A DNA stretch of 5,108 nt from an uncultured Ruminococcus sp. (lineage in GTDB: Bacteria > Bacillota > Clostridia > Oscillospirales > CAG-272), in assembly GCA_902773455.1 (NCBI GenBank), contig CACYEW010000303.1:1-5108 (forward strand), read 5' to 3'. Shown here piece after piece: positions 1-5,108 of this stretch (positions are counted from its first letter, which is position 1; each line of letters starts with the position of its first letter). The position numbers and the translations under genes were made by a program. Below the pieces are notes generated by a model. That model was not told the origin of the DNA. It saw only the letters and a list, made by a program, of their open reading frames with translations, and did no database searches.

Positions 1-7
1 GCGAAAA

Positions 8-1531
8 TCACTCCCACTCGACCGTTGCCGGAGGCTTGCTCGTGACGTCGTAGACCACGCGGGTGACAGTTCTGACTTCGTTCGTTATGCGGGCCGAGGC
101 GCGTGCGAGTATCTCGTACGGCAGACGGGTCCAATCGGCGGTCATGAAATCGTCGGTCGAAACGCAGCGCAGCGCGACGGTGTAGCCATACGTTCCGGCG
201 TCGCCCATCACGCCCACGCTCCTCGTATCGGTAAGCACGGCGAAATACTGGCTGAGCTTGCAGTCGAGCGGTTGTTTTTCGAGCTCGCCGCGGAATATCG
301 CGTCGGCTTCGCGCAGAGTATCGGCTTTTTCTTTCGTTATTTCGCCTATGATCCTGACCGCGAGCCCGGGGCCGGGGAACGGCTGGCGCATGACGAGCGC
401 CTCTGGCAGACCGAGCTTCAAACCGACCTGGCGCACCTCGTCCTTGAAGAGGTCGCGGAGCGGTTCGATTATCCGTTCGAATTCCATTCTTTCGGGCAGT
501 CCGCCGACATTATGATGCTTCTTTATGACCGACGCGTCGCCTTTGCCGCTCTCGATCACGTCGGGATAAATGGTACCCTGAACGAGGCAGTCGGGCTTGC
601 CTATGCTCTTCGCCGTATCTTCGAAAACTCTTATGAATTCCTCGCCGATGATCTCGCGTTTTCTGCCGGGATCGGTAACGCCGGCGAGCTTGCTCAGAAA
701 TCTTTCCTGCGCGTTCACTCTTATGAAATTCAGGTCCATATTGCCGAAAACGCGCTCGACTCCGTCGCCCTCGTCCTTACGCAAAAGACCGTGATCGACG
801 AAAACGCAGTAAAGTCTGTCGCCGACGGCGCGGCTCATAAGCGCCGCCGCGACGGACGAATCGACGCCGCCGGACAGAGCGCACAGAACGCGCTTGCCTT
901 CAAGCTCTTTTTTATATTTTTCGACCGTTTTTTCGATAAAATCGTCCATTACCCAGTCGCCCTTGCAGCGGCACACGCCGAAAACGAAATTATGAAGTAT
1001 CTGCTTTCCGTATTCGGTATGCGTTACCTCGGGGTGGAACTGCACGCCGTATATCGATCTCTCTTCGTCGCACATTGCGGCGCAGGGGCAGTTTTCGGTC
1101 GTTGCGATTATCTCAAATCCCTCCGGGACTATGCTCACGTAATCGGTATGGCTCATCCAGCACACGCTTTTTTCGGGAACGCCGTCGAATATCTTTGATT
1201 TTTTACAGCGCAGCTCAACCTTTCCGTATTCGCTTATGCTGCCGGCGGAGCGTATCGTGCCGCCCGCCATATACGCCGTAAGCTGATGACCGTAGCATAT
1301 GCCGAGTATCGGAACTTTGAGAGTCAGGATCTCCTTCGGATAGTGAGGCGACGACTCGTCGTATACGCTGTTCGGTCCGCCGGTGAATATCACGCCTTTA
1401 TATTCTTTTATTTCGTCAAGCGGCACGGCGCTGTAAGGGCGCACCTCCGCGTAAACGTTCATTTCGCGCACGCGGCGCGCTATGAGCTGGTCGTACTGAC
1501 CGCCGAAATCGAGAACGAGTATTTTTTCCAT
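8..1531 (-). CDS. guaA: GMP synthase (glutamine-hydrolysing), GuaA
   Basis: Cytosolic enzyme for the last step of GMP synthesis: XMP + ATP + glutamine gives GMP + AMP + PPi + glutamate. The 507 residues match the usual 510-525 and the gene is complete. Residues 1 to about 190 are a class I glutamine amidotransferase domain with nucleophile Cys79 in GICYGHQ and His166/Glu168 in QFHPEV. About 191-382 is the ATP pyrophosphatase domain with the P-loop SGGVDSS (220-226) and the conserved LVQGTIYPDVIES segment (317-329). About 383-507 is the dimerisation domain with PFPGPGLAVRI (384-394) and the family-typical end KPPATVEWE. The start is fixed by the canonical N-terminus (KILVLDFGGQYDQLI). It is the last visible gene of the purA-purB-guaA cluster, four bases after the purB stop (TAA, gcgt, ATG), with no convincing Shine-Dalgarno sequence, so translation may be coupled to purB. 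One minor oddity is IKKHHNVGGLP (336-346), where most homologues have IKSHHN. Any terminator lies beyond the window edge. Confidence 0.98.
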   Translation of the reverse strand: MEKILVLDFGGQYDQLIARRVREMNVYAEVRPYSAVPLDEIKEYKGVIFTGGPNSVYDESSPHYPKEILTLKVPILGICYGHQLTAYMAGGTIRSAGSISEYGKVELRCKKSKIFDGVPEKSVCWMSHTDYVSIVPEGFEIIATTENCPCAAMCDEERSIYGVQFHPEVTHTEYGKQILHNFVFGVCRCKGDWVMDDFIEKTVEKYKKELEGKRVLCALSGGVDSSVAAALMSRAVGDRLYCVFVDHGLLRKDEGDGVERVFGNMDLNFIRVNAQERFLSKLAGVTDPGRKREIIGEEFIRVFEDTAKSIGKPDCLVQGTIYPDVIESGKGDASVIKKHHNVGGLPERMEFERIIEPLRDLFKDEVRQVGLKLGLPEALVMRQPFPGPGLAVRIIGEITKEKADTLREADAIFRGELEKQPLDCKLSQYFAVLTDTRSVGVMGDAGTYGYTVALRCVSTDDFMTADWTRLPYEILARASARITNEVRTVTRVVYDVTSKPPATVEWE

Positions 1532-1535
1532 ACGC

Positions 1536-2954
1536 TTATAACGAAAGATCGACTTTGATCTTCTCCGCTCCCTCCGTCAGGGATTTTATCTTTTTGAGAT
1601 ACGCTTCCGTCTGATCTTTCGATCTGCCGGTGTAGCGCGACGGATCGAGCAGTTTGTTCATCTCGTCTTCGGAAAGCCCGAATTTTTCGAATGCGGCGAG
1701 GCGTTTGACGAGGTCGCATTTATTGCCCTTCTTCATTTCGGCGGTGGCTTCCATCGAGCATTCTCTTATGATCTCGTGAAGCTCCTGCCTGTCGCCGCCG
1801 CGTTTGACCGCCTCCATAAGCAGGTTTTCGGTAGCGATGAACGGCATATATTCTTCGAGCGTTCTCTGCAGTATCTTCTCGTTGACAACGAGTCCGTCCG
1901 TTACGTTTATAAGTATGCGGAGTATCGCGTCTGCGCATAAAAAGCCCTCGGGCAGAGATATCCTTCTGTTCGCCGAATCGTCGAGCGTGCGTTCGAGCCA
2001 TTGTACGGACGCGGTCATCGCGGCGTTCGCCGCGTCAGCCATGAGATATCTTGCAAGCGAGCAGACTCTTTCGCATCTCATCGGGTTGCGTTTATACGCC
2101 ATCGCGGACGAACCTATCTGTCCTGATTCGAACGGCTCTTCTATCTGTCTGTCGTGCTGTAAGAGGCGTACGTCGTTCGCGAGCCTGTACGCGCTCTGGG
2201 CTATTGCGGAAAGGCAGTTCAGTATCGCCGAATCCGTTTTTCTCGGATAAGTCTGACCGCAGACGTCGAACCGCGTATCGAAGCCGAAATCGGCGGCGAT
2301 CATTTCATTCATTTTATCGATCTTTGCGGTATCGCCTTCATAAAGATCGAGAAAGCTCGCTTCGGTGCCGGTCGTGCCGCGGCAGCCGAGGAACTTTATA
2401 CGTTTTTCGGTGAAATCGAGCTCTTCGAGATCCGACGCGAGATCCTGCAGCCAGAGGCAGGCGCGTTTGCCGACCGTTACCGGCTGCGCGGGCTGATAAT
2501 GCGTATAGCCGAGCGTGGGGGTCGCCTTGTATTTATCGGCGAATTCCGCAAGATTCATTATGACCGTGACAAGCTCTTTTCTGATATAACGGAGCGCGTC
2601 GCGGTAAATGACGAGATCGGCGTTGTCGGTGACGTAGCAGCTCGTCGCACCGAGGTGTATTATGCCCGCCGCCGACGGCGCGACCTTGCCGTAGGCGTAA
2701 ACGTGCGCCATAACGTCGTGGCGGACCTTCTTTTCCCTCTCGGCGACGACGCCGTAATCAATATCGTCGGTATGGGCGCGAAGCTCGTTCACCTGTTCTT
2801 CCGTTATCGGCAGACCGAGTTTTCTCTCGGCGTCGGCGAGCGCGACCCATAATTTTCTCCACGTTTTATATCTCGTATCGGACGAAAACAGTCCGAGCAT
2901 ATAATCCGACGCGTAACGCGACGATAACGGGGATTCGTATTTATCCTTGCTCAT
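1536..2954 (-). CDS. purB: Adenylosuccinate lyase, PurB (long, eukaryote-like type)
   Basis: Fumarase/aspartase-superfamily lyase that releases fumarate from adenylosuccinate (giving AMP) and, in the purine de novo pathway, from SAICAR (giving AICAR). It acts as a cytosolic homotetramer. The protein has 472 residues, longer than the B. subtilis form (about 430) and near the animal form (about 484), which it resembles along its length: SPLSSRYAS (8-16), TWRKLW (31-36), RHDVMAH (78-84), IIHLGATSCYV (98-108), QWLERTLDDSANRRI (318-332), PFIATEN (371-377) and LLDPSRYTGR (435-444). Catalytic elements are His152 in THYQPAQ and the mobile signature loop GSSAMAYKRNPM (281-292), whose serine pair (282/283) holds the general base. 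The usual loop sequence is GSSAMPYKRNPM, so an alanine replaces proline at 286. The start follows the purA stop by nine bases with a GAGG ribosome binding site five bases upstream. Both neighbours are purine genes, which supports a dedicated role in the IMP-to-AMP branch. Confidence 0.97.
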   Translation of the reverse strand: MSKDKYESPLSSRYASDYMLGLFSSDTRYKTWRKLWVALADAERKLGLPITEEQVNELRAHTDDIDYGVVAEREKKVRHDVMAHVYAYGKVAPSAAGIIHLGATSCYVTDNADLVIYRDALRYIRKELVTVIMNLAEFADKYKATPTLGYTHYQPAQPVTVGKRACLWLQDLASDLEELDFTEKRIKFLGCRGTTGTEASFLDLYEGDTAKIDKMNEMIAADFGFDTRFDVCGQTYPRKTDSAILNCLSAIAQSAYRLANDVRLLQHDRQIEEPFESGQIGSSAMAYKRNPMRCERVCSLARYLMADAANAAMTASVQWLERTLDDSANRRISLPEGFLCADAILRILINVTDGLVVNEKILQRTLEEYMPFIATENLLMEAVKRGGDRQELHEIIRECSMEATAEMKKGNKCDLVKRLAAFEKFGLSEDEMNKLLDPSRYTGRSKDQTEAYLKKIKSLTEGAEKIKVDLSL

Positions 2955-2959
2955 AATTA

Positions 2960-2965
2960 CCTCTC
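2960..2965 (-). promoter_or_regulatory. Ribosome binding site of purB overlapping the purA stop
   Basis: The minus strand reads TGA (purA stop, 2966-2964) followed by GAGG (2963-2960), then five bases to the purB ATG. The last two bases of the stop codon extend the site to GAGAGG. Ribosomes finishing purA therefore stop on the purB ribosome binding site, which favours coupled translation. Confidence 0.7.
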
Positions 2966-4238
2966 ATCTGTATATTATACTGTCGCGCTCCGGTCCGACG
3001 GACACGTAGCCGATATGACAGCCGATTTCTTTTTCTATGAATTCCACGTAGGCTCTCGCCGCCTCCGGCAGTTCCTCCCACGTTCTGCACGACGAGATAT
3101 CCGTCTTCCAGCCGTCGAGATATTCGATCACCGGCTTTGCGCCGTCGAGGCGTGACGGGAACGGAAATTCGTCCGATATCTTGCCGTCGATCATATAGTG
3201 AGTGCATACGGGGATCTTGTCCATATAGCTGAGCACGTCCGTTTTGGTAAGGGCTATGCAGGTCGCCGCCTGCACCTCGACGCCGTATCTCGTTGCAACG
3301 GTATCAAGCGGTCCGACTCTTCTCGGCCTGCCCGTTTTCGCGCCGTATTCGCCGCCCGCTTCACGCAGTTTTTCCGCTTCTTCTCCGAACCATTCGCATA
3401 CGAACGGACCTTCGCCGACGCAGGTCGAATAAGCCTTTACGACGCCTATCACGTCGTCGATCTTCGCGCCGGGGAAGCCCGAGCCGATCGGCGCGAACGC
3501 CGCTGTTGTGTTTGACGAGGTCGTATAGGGATATATGCCGAAATCAAGGTCGCGCAGAGAACCGAGCTGAGCCTCGAACATTATGTTCTTCCCGTTTTTC
3601 TGCGCTTCGCGCAGAAGTCTGCCGGTATCGCATATAAAGGGCTTGATCTTCGCGCCGTATTCGTCCACCCATTTCATAAGCGTTTCCATGGTGTAAGGCT
3701 CCGCGCCGTAGACTCTTTGCAGCGTGAGGTTTTTCCATTCGAGCAGATCGGCGAGATGCTTCAAAAGATGCTCCCTGTCGAAGAGCTCTCCCGCGAGCAC
3801 GGTCTTTTTCTGATATTTGTCGGAATAAAACGGAGCTATGCCCTGCTTCGTCGAGCCGTATTTCTTATCGGCGAGCCTTGCCTCTTCAAGTCCGTCGAGG
3901 TCTCTGTGCCACGGCAGAAGCAGCGAGGCCCGTTCGCTTATACGCAGATTGTCGGGCGTGACGTATACTCCGTGATCGGCGACGGTCTGTATCTCTTTGA
4001 TCAGATTTTCGGCGTCGAGCGCGACTCCGTTGCCGAGCACGTTCATAACTCCCGGTCTGAATATTCCCGACGGAAGAAGATGAAGCGCGAATTTGCCGTA
4101 TTCGTTTATGACGGTGTGACCGGCGTTTCCGCCGCCCTGATATCTGACGACGATATCATAGCTGCCGGTCAGCAGATCTACCATTCTGCCTTTGCCCTCG
4201 TCGCCCCAGTTTATACCCACGATAGCACAGTTTGACAT
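2964..4238 (-). CDS. purA: Adenylosuccinate synthetase, PurA (divergent clostridial form)
   Basis: GTP-dependent enzyme of the first committed step to AMP: IMP + aspartate + GTP gives adenylosuccinate + GDP + phosphate; cytosolic dimer. At 424 residues it is close to the usual 425-435 and complete. The N-terminal WGDEGKG (11-17) carries catalytic Asp13 and Lys16, and NAGHT (38-42) carries catalytic His41, the same numbering as E. coli. YPYTTSSNTTA (236-246), VVKAYSTCVGEGPF (266-279), TGRPRRVGPLDTVA (302-315) and the guanine-recognition TKTDVL (331-336) follow in the expected order. Several motif positions differ from E. coli: NWGDEGKG for QWGDEGKG, GGGNAGHT for GGHNAGHT, and FEAQLGSLRD (221-230) for FEGAQGTLLD. 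The C-terminus stops at DSIIYR. From memory these fit a PurA subgroup seen in Clostridia. The ATG is supported by AAAGGA nine bases upstream and by the canonical N-terminus beginning right after it. It is the first gene of the operon and faces away from glnN. Confidence 0.97.
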   Translation of the reverse strand: MSNCAIVGINWGDEGKGRMVDLLTGSYDIVVRYQGGGNAGHTVINEYGKFALHLLPSGIFRPGVMNVLGNGVALDAENLIKEIQTVADHGVYVTPDNLRISERASLLLPWHRDLDGLEEARLADKKYGSTKQGIAPFYSDKYQKKTVLAGELFDREHLLKHLADLLEWKNLTLQRVYGAEPYTMETLMKWVDEYGAKIKPFICDTGRLLREAQKNGKNIMFEAQLGSLRDLDFGIYPYTTSSNTTAAFAPIGSGFPGAKIDDVIGVVKAYSTCVGEGPFVCEWFGEEAEKLREAGGEYGAKTGRPRRVGPLDTVATRYGVEVQAATCIALTKTDVLSYMDKIPVCTHYMIDGKISDEFPFPSRLDGAKPVIEYLDGWKTDISSCRTWEELPEAARAYVEFIEKEIGCHIGYVSVGPERDSIIYR

Positions 4239-4247
4239 AATCTTACG

Positions 4248-4253
4248 TCCTTT
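4248..4253 (-). promoter_or_regulatory. Ribosome binding site of purA
   Basis: On the minus strand AAAGGA ends nine bases before the purA ATG (4238). It is a moderate match at normal spacing and supports the chosen start. Confidence 0.75.
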
Positions 4254-4295
4254 CGTTGTTAAAGATGCTTGAAAAAAGAAAAATAATACAGATTT

Positions 4296-4324
4296 ATGAT
4301 AAAACTTAATATAATGATATTCAA
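4296..4324 (-). promoter_or_regulatory. Probable promoter of the purA-purB-guaA operon
   Basis: On the minus strand TTGAAT (4324-4319) and TATCAT (4301-4296) match 4 of 6 and 5 of 6 consensus bases with a 17-base spacer. The predicted start near 4289 gives a leader of about 51 bases before the purA ATG. In such AT-rich DNA, matches of this quality can arise by chance, so this is the best candidate rather than a certainty. It is clearly weaker than the divergent glnN promoter. Confidence 0.55.
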
Positions 4325-4383
4325 GTACGGAATGTATTTTTTCGGTAAATTTTCTTTTTCAACGCCCGTTTGCGCTGCTTTTT

Positions 4384-4410
4384 TGCAATTTTGCACAATA
4401 AAAAATTGCA
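4384..4410. repeat. Inverted repeat TGCAATTTT-N9-AAAATTGCA, candidate operator
   Basis: Two perfect 9-base arms (4384-4392 and 4402-4410) flank a 9-base centre. The left arm also overlaps an 8-base direct repeat, TTTTGCAA then TTTTGCAC (4381-4396). The structure ends 29 bases before the glnN -35 box, with its centre near -78 relative to the predicted start, and lies about 60 bases upstream of the candidate purA -35. The stem is AT-rich with no following T-run on an expected transcript, so a protein binding site is more likely than a terminator. The regulator is unknown. Confidence 0.6.
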
Positions 4411-4439
4411 CGTCGACCCGTTTTTCTCGGAATTTTATC

Positions 4440-4468
4440 TTGACACGGGAGCGTTTTATAAATATAAT
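4440..4468 (+). promoter_or_regulatory. Consensus promoter of glnN (TTGACA-17-TATAAT)
   Basis: TTGACA at 4440-4445 and TATAAT at 4463-4468 are both exact consensus hexamers for the housekeeping sigma factor, separated by the optimal 17 bases. The predicted start of transcription is around 4475, giving a leader of about 29 bases, too short for a riboswitch or attenuator. The region upstream of -35 is AT-rich. Position, orientation and distance to the glnN ribosome binding site are all right. Confidence 0.9.
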
Positions 4469-4477
4469 TGCATTATA
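4463..4477. repeat. Palindrome TATAAT-TGC-ATTATA over the glnN -10 and start site
   Basis: Six-base perfect arms around TGC cover the -10 hexamer and the predicted transcription start of glnN. It contains AATTGCA (4466-4472), the same 7-base word as in the arms of the upstream inverted repeat at 4384-4410. It could be a promoter-overlapping repressor site or simply follow from the TATAAT sequence; the shared word favours the former, modestly. Confidence 0.4.
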
Positions 4478-4490
4478 GGATAAAATCGAC

Positions 4491-4495
4491 GGAGG
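4491..4495 (+). promoter_or_regulatory. Ribosome binding site of glnN
   Basis: GGAGG lies eight bases before the ATG at 4504, a strong Shine-Dalgarno match at optimal spacing. It fixes the glnN start. Confidence 0.9.
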
Positions 4496-4503
4496 TTCGG
4501 GGG

Positions 4504-5108
4504 ATGAAAAAAATAACCGAGATATTCGGCGAGCTCGTTTTCGATGAACGCGTTATGAAAGAACGGCTCTCCGAAGACGTTTACGGTTCCCTTAAAAAGA
4601 CGATAGACGAGGGCGAGCAGCTCGACATAACGGTGGCGAGCGCGGTAGCCGACGCCATGAAAGAATGGGCGGTGGAAAAAGGCGCGACTCATTATACCCA
4701 CTGGTTCCAGCCGCTGACCGGAATCACCGCGGAAAAGCACGACAGCTTCATCACGCCCTGCAAGGACGGCGGCGTGCTTATGGAATTCTCGGGCAAAGAG
4801 CTCATAAAAGGCGAGCCGGATGCTTCGTCTTTTCCGTCGGGCGGGCTTCGCGCCACCTTTGAAGCGAGAGGATATACGGCGTGGGATCCGACCTCCTACG
4901 CGTTCATAAAAGACAAAACTCTGTGCATACCGACGGCGTTCTGCTCCTACGGCGGCGAGGCTCTCGACAAAAAAACGCCGCTTCTCCGCTCCATGGACGC
5001 GCTCAGCAGGCAGGCGGTACGCATACTGCGCCTCTTCGGCAATAACGACGTAAGATACGTCAAGGTCTGCGTCGGTCCCGAGCAGGAGTATTTTCTGATA
5101 TCGAAAGA
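4504..5108 (+). CDS. glnN: Type III glutamine synthetase, GlnN (N-terminal part, cut by window end)
   Basis: Makes glutamine from glutamate, ammonia and ATP; type III enzymes are large (about 700 residues) cytosolic dodecamers found mainly in Bacteroidetes, Clostridia and some cyanobacteria. Only 201 complete codons plus two bases are present; the frame is open to the window edge. The visible part matches the family N-terminus: IFGELVF (7-13), GATHYTHWFQPLTGITAEKHDSF (60-82, continuous), FSGKELIKGEPDASSFPSGG (95-114), LRATFEARGYTAWDP (115-129), the CIPTAFCSYGGEALDKKTPLLRS stretch (141-163) and GPEQEYFL (191-198). Glu193 and Glu195 in the last motif are probably metal-binding active-site residues by analogy with other glutamine synthetases. 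The two short types (I and II) lack the HYTHWFQP and SGKELIKGEPDASSFPSGG blocks, so the type call is firm. The start has GGAGG eight bases upstream and a perfect promoter just before it. The gene diverges from the purine operon. The C-terminal domains cannot be assessed. Confidence 0.96.
   Translation, partial: MKKITEIFGELVFDERVMKERLSEDVYGSLKKTIDEGEQLDITVASAVADAMKEWAVEKGATHYTHWFQPLTGITAEKHDSFITPCKDGGVLMEFSGKELIKGEPDASSFPSGGLRATFEARGYTAWDPTSYAFIKDKTLCIPTAFCSYGGEALDKKTPLLRSMDALSRQAVRILRLFGNNDVRYVKVCVGPEQEYFLISK

Larger units (their letters stand above)
8..4238 (-). other. purA-purB-guaA operon
   Basis: Three minus-strand purine genes are separated by only 9 bases (2955-2963) and 4 bases (1532-1535), with no room for terminators or separate promoters in the gaps, so one transcript starting upstream of purA is the simplest reading. 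The unit joins both exits from IMP: PurA and PurB for AMP, GuaA for the final GMP step. IMP dehydrogenase (GuaB), needed to make XMP, is not in the window. Whether more genes follow guaA cannot be seen. Confidence 0.9.

Noticed and set aside
272..1198. A 308-codon open frame on the plus strand opposite guaA
   Set aside because: It is antisense to a complete, well-conserved guaA, has no ribosome binding site of note and encodes nothing recognisable; the open frame follows from guaA codon bias.
3717..4235. A 172-codon plus-strand frame opposite purA, and similar frames opposite purB (1804-2250, 2499-2852)
   Set aside because: All are shadows of conserved genes on the minus strand with no family resemblance.
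4239..4295. Purine riboswitch or attenuator in the purA leader
   Set aside because: The predicted leader of about 51 bases is too short for a purine aptamer and shows no terminator-like hairpin.
4361..4386. GC-containing stretch followed by six Ts, resembling a terminator
   Set aside because: The best stem is only three or four base pairs, and no plus-strand transcript is expected to arrive there.
4391..4409. Possible sigma-54 promoter (TTGCAC then TTGC) upstream of glnN
   Set aside because: The -24 element lacks the essential GG and the spacing between the two elements is about four bases too long.
4338..4438. Possible PurR boxes (minus-strand CCGAA-like and CCGAG-like sequences at about 4338-4350 and 4426-4438)
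   Set aside because: Each differs from the B. subtilis PurBox at about three of 13 positions, and they are some 90 bases apart rather than the usual paired arrangement.
4296..4478. A 60-codon plus-strand frame in the intergenic region
   Set aside because: There is no ribosome binding site, its composition just reflects AT-rich DNA, and it runs through the glnN promoter and both repeat elements.
4456..4740. A 94-codon minus-strand frame opposite the start of glnN
   Set aside because: Antisense to conserved GlnN sequence and overlaps its promoter and ribosome binding site; no recognisable product.

Overview
The window is ordinary core metabolism from what looks like an anaerobic Firmicute of the class Clostridia, probably an uncultured gut-type lineage. 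Three traits support this: a type III glutamine synthetase, an adenylosuccinate synthetase whose motifs and C-terminus (ending IIYR) match a form I recall from Clostridia rather than the E. coli form, and the long adenylosuccinate lyase type found in Clostridia and animals. Coding DNA has fairly balanced base composition, while the single intergenic region is strongly AT-rich. The lineage is inferred from protein features only; no search was run.

Layout: positions 8-4238 hold a tight minus-strand gene cluster, purA (2964-4238), purB (1536-2954) and guaA (8-1531), transcribed in that order with gaps of 9 and 4 bases, so almost certainly one operon. Positions 4239-4503 are a 265-base divergent intergenic region with a probable purA promoter and ribosome binding site on the minus strand, a perfect-consensus sigma-70/sigma-A type promoter and strong ribosome binding site for the next gene on the plus strand, and a set of short repeats (TGCAATT/AATTGCA, three copies) that look like a regulator binding site. 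From 4504 to the window end is the N-terminal 201 codons of glnN, a type III glutamine synthetase that runs off the edge.

How the genes fit together: PurA and PurB convert IMP to AMP in two steps, with aspartate as nitrogen donor. GuaA performs the last step of the GMP branch, XMP to GMP, using glutamine amide nitrogen. GlnN makes glutamine from glutamate and ammonia. The window therefore groups the steps that partition IMP into adenine and guanine nucleotides beside the enzyme that makes their nitrogen donor. I see no mobile element, CRISPR array, RNA gene, riboswitch or new gene system here. The points most worth a second look are the repeat cluster between the divergent promoters, altered motif residues in PurA and PurB, and the lack of a recognisable ribosome binding site for guaA.
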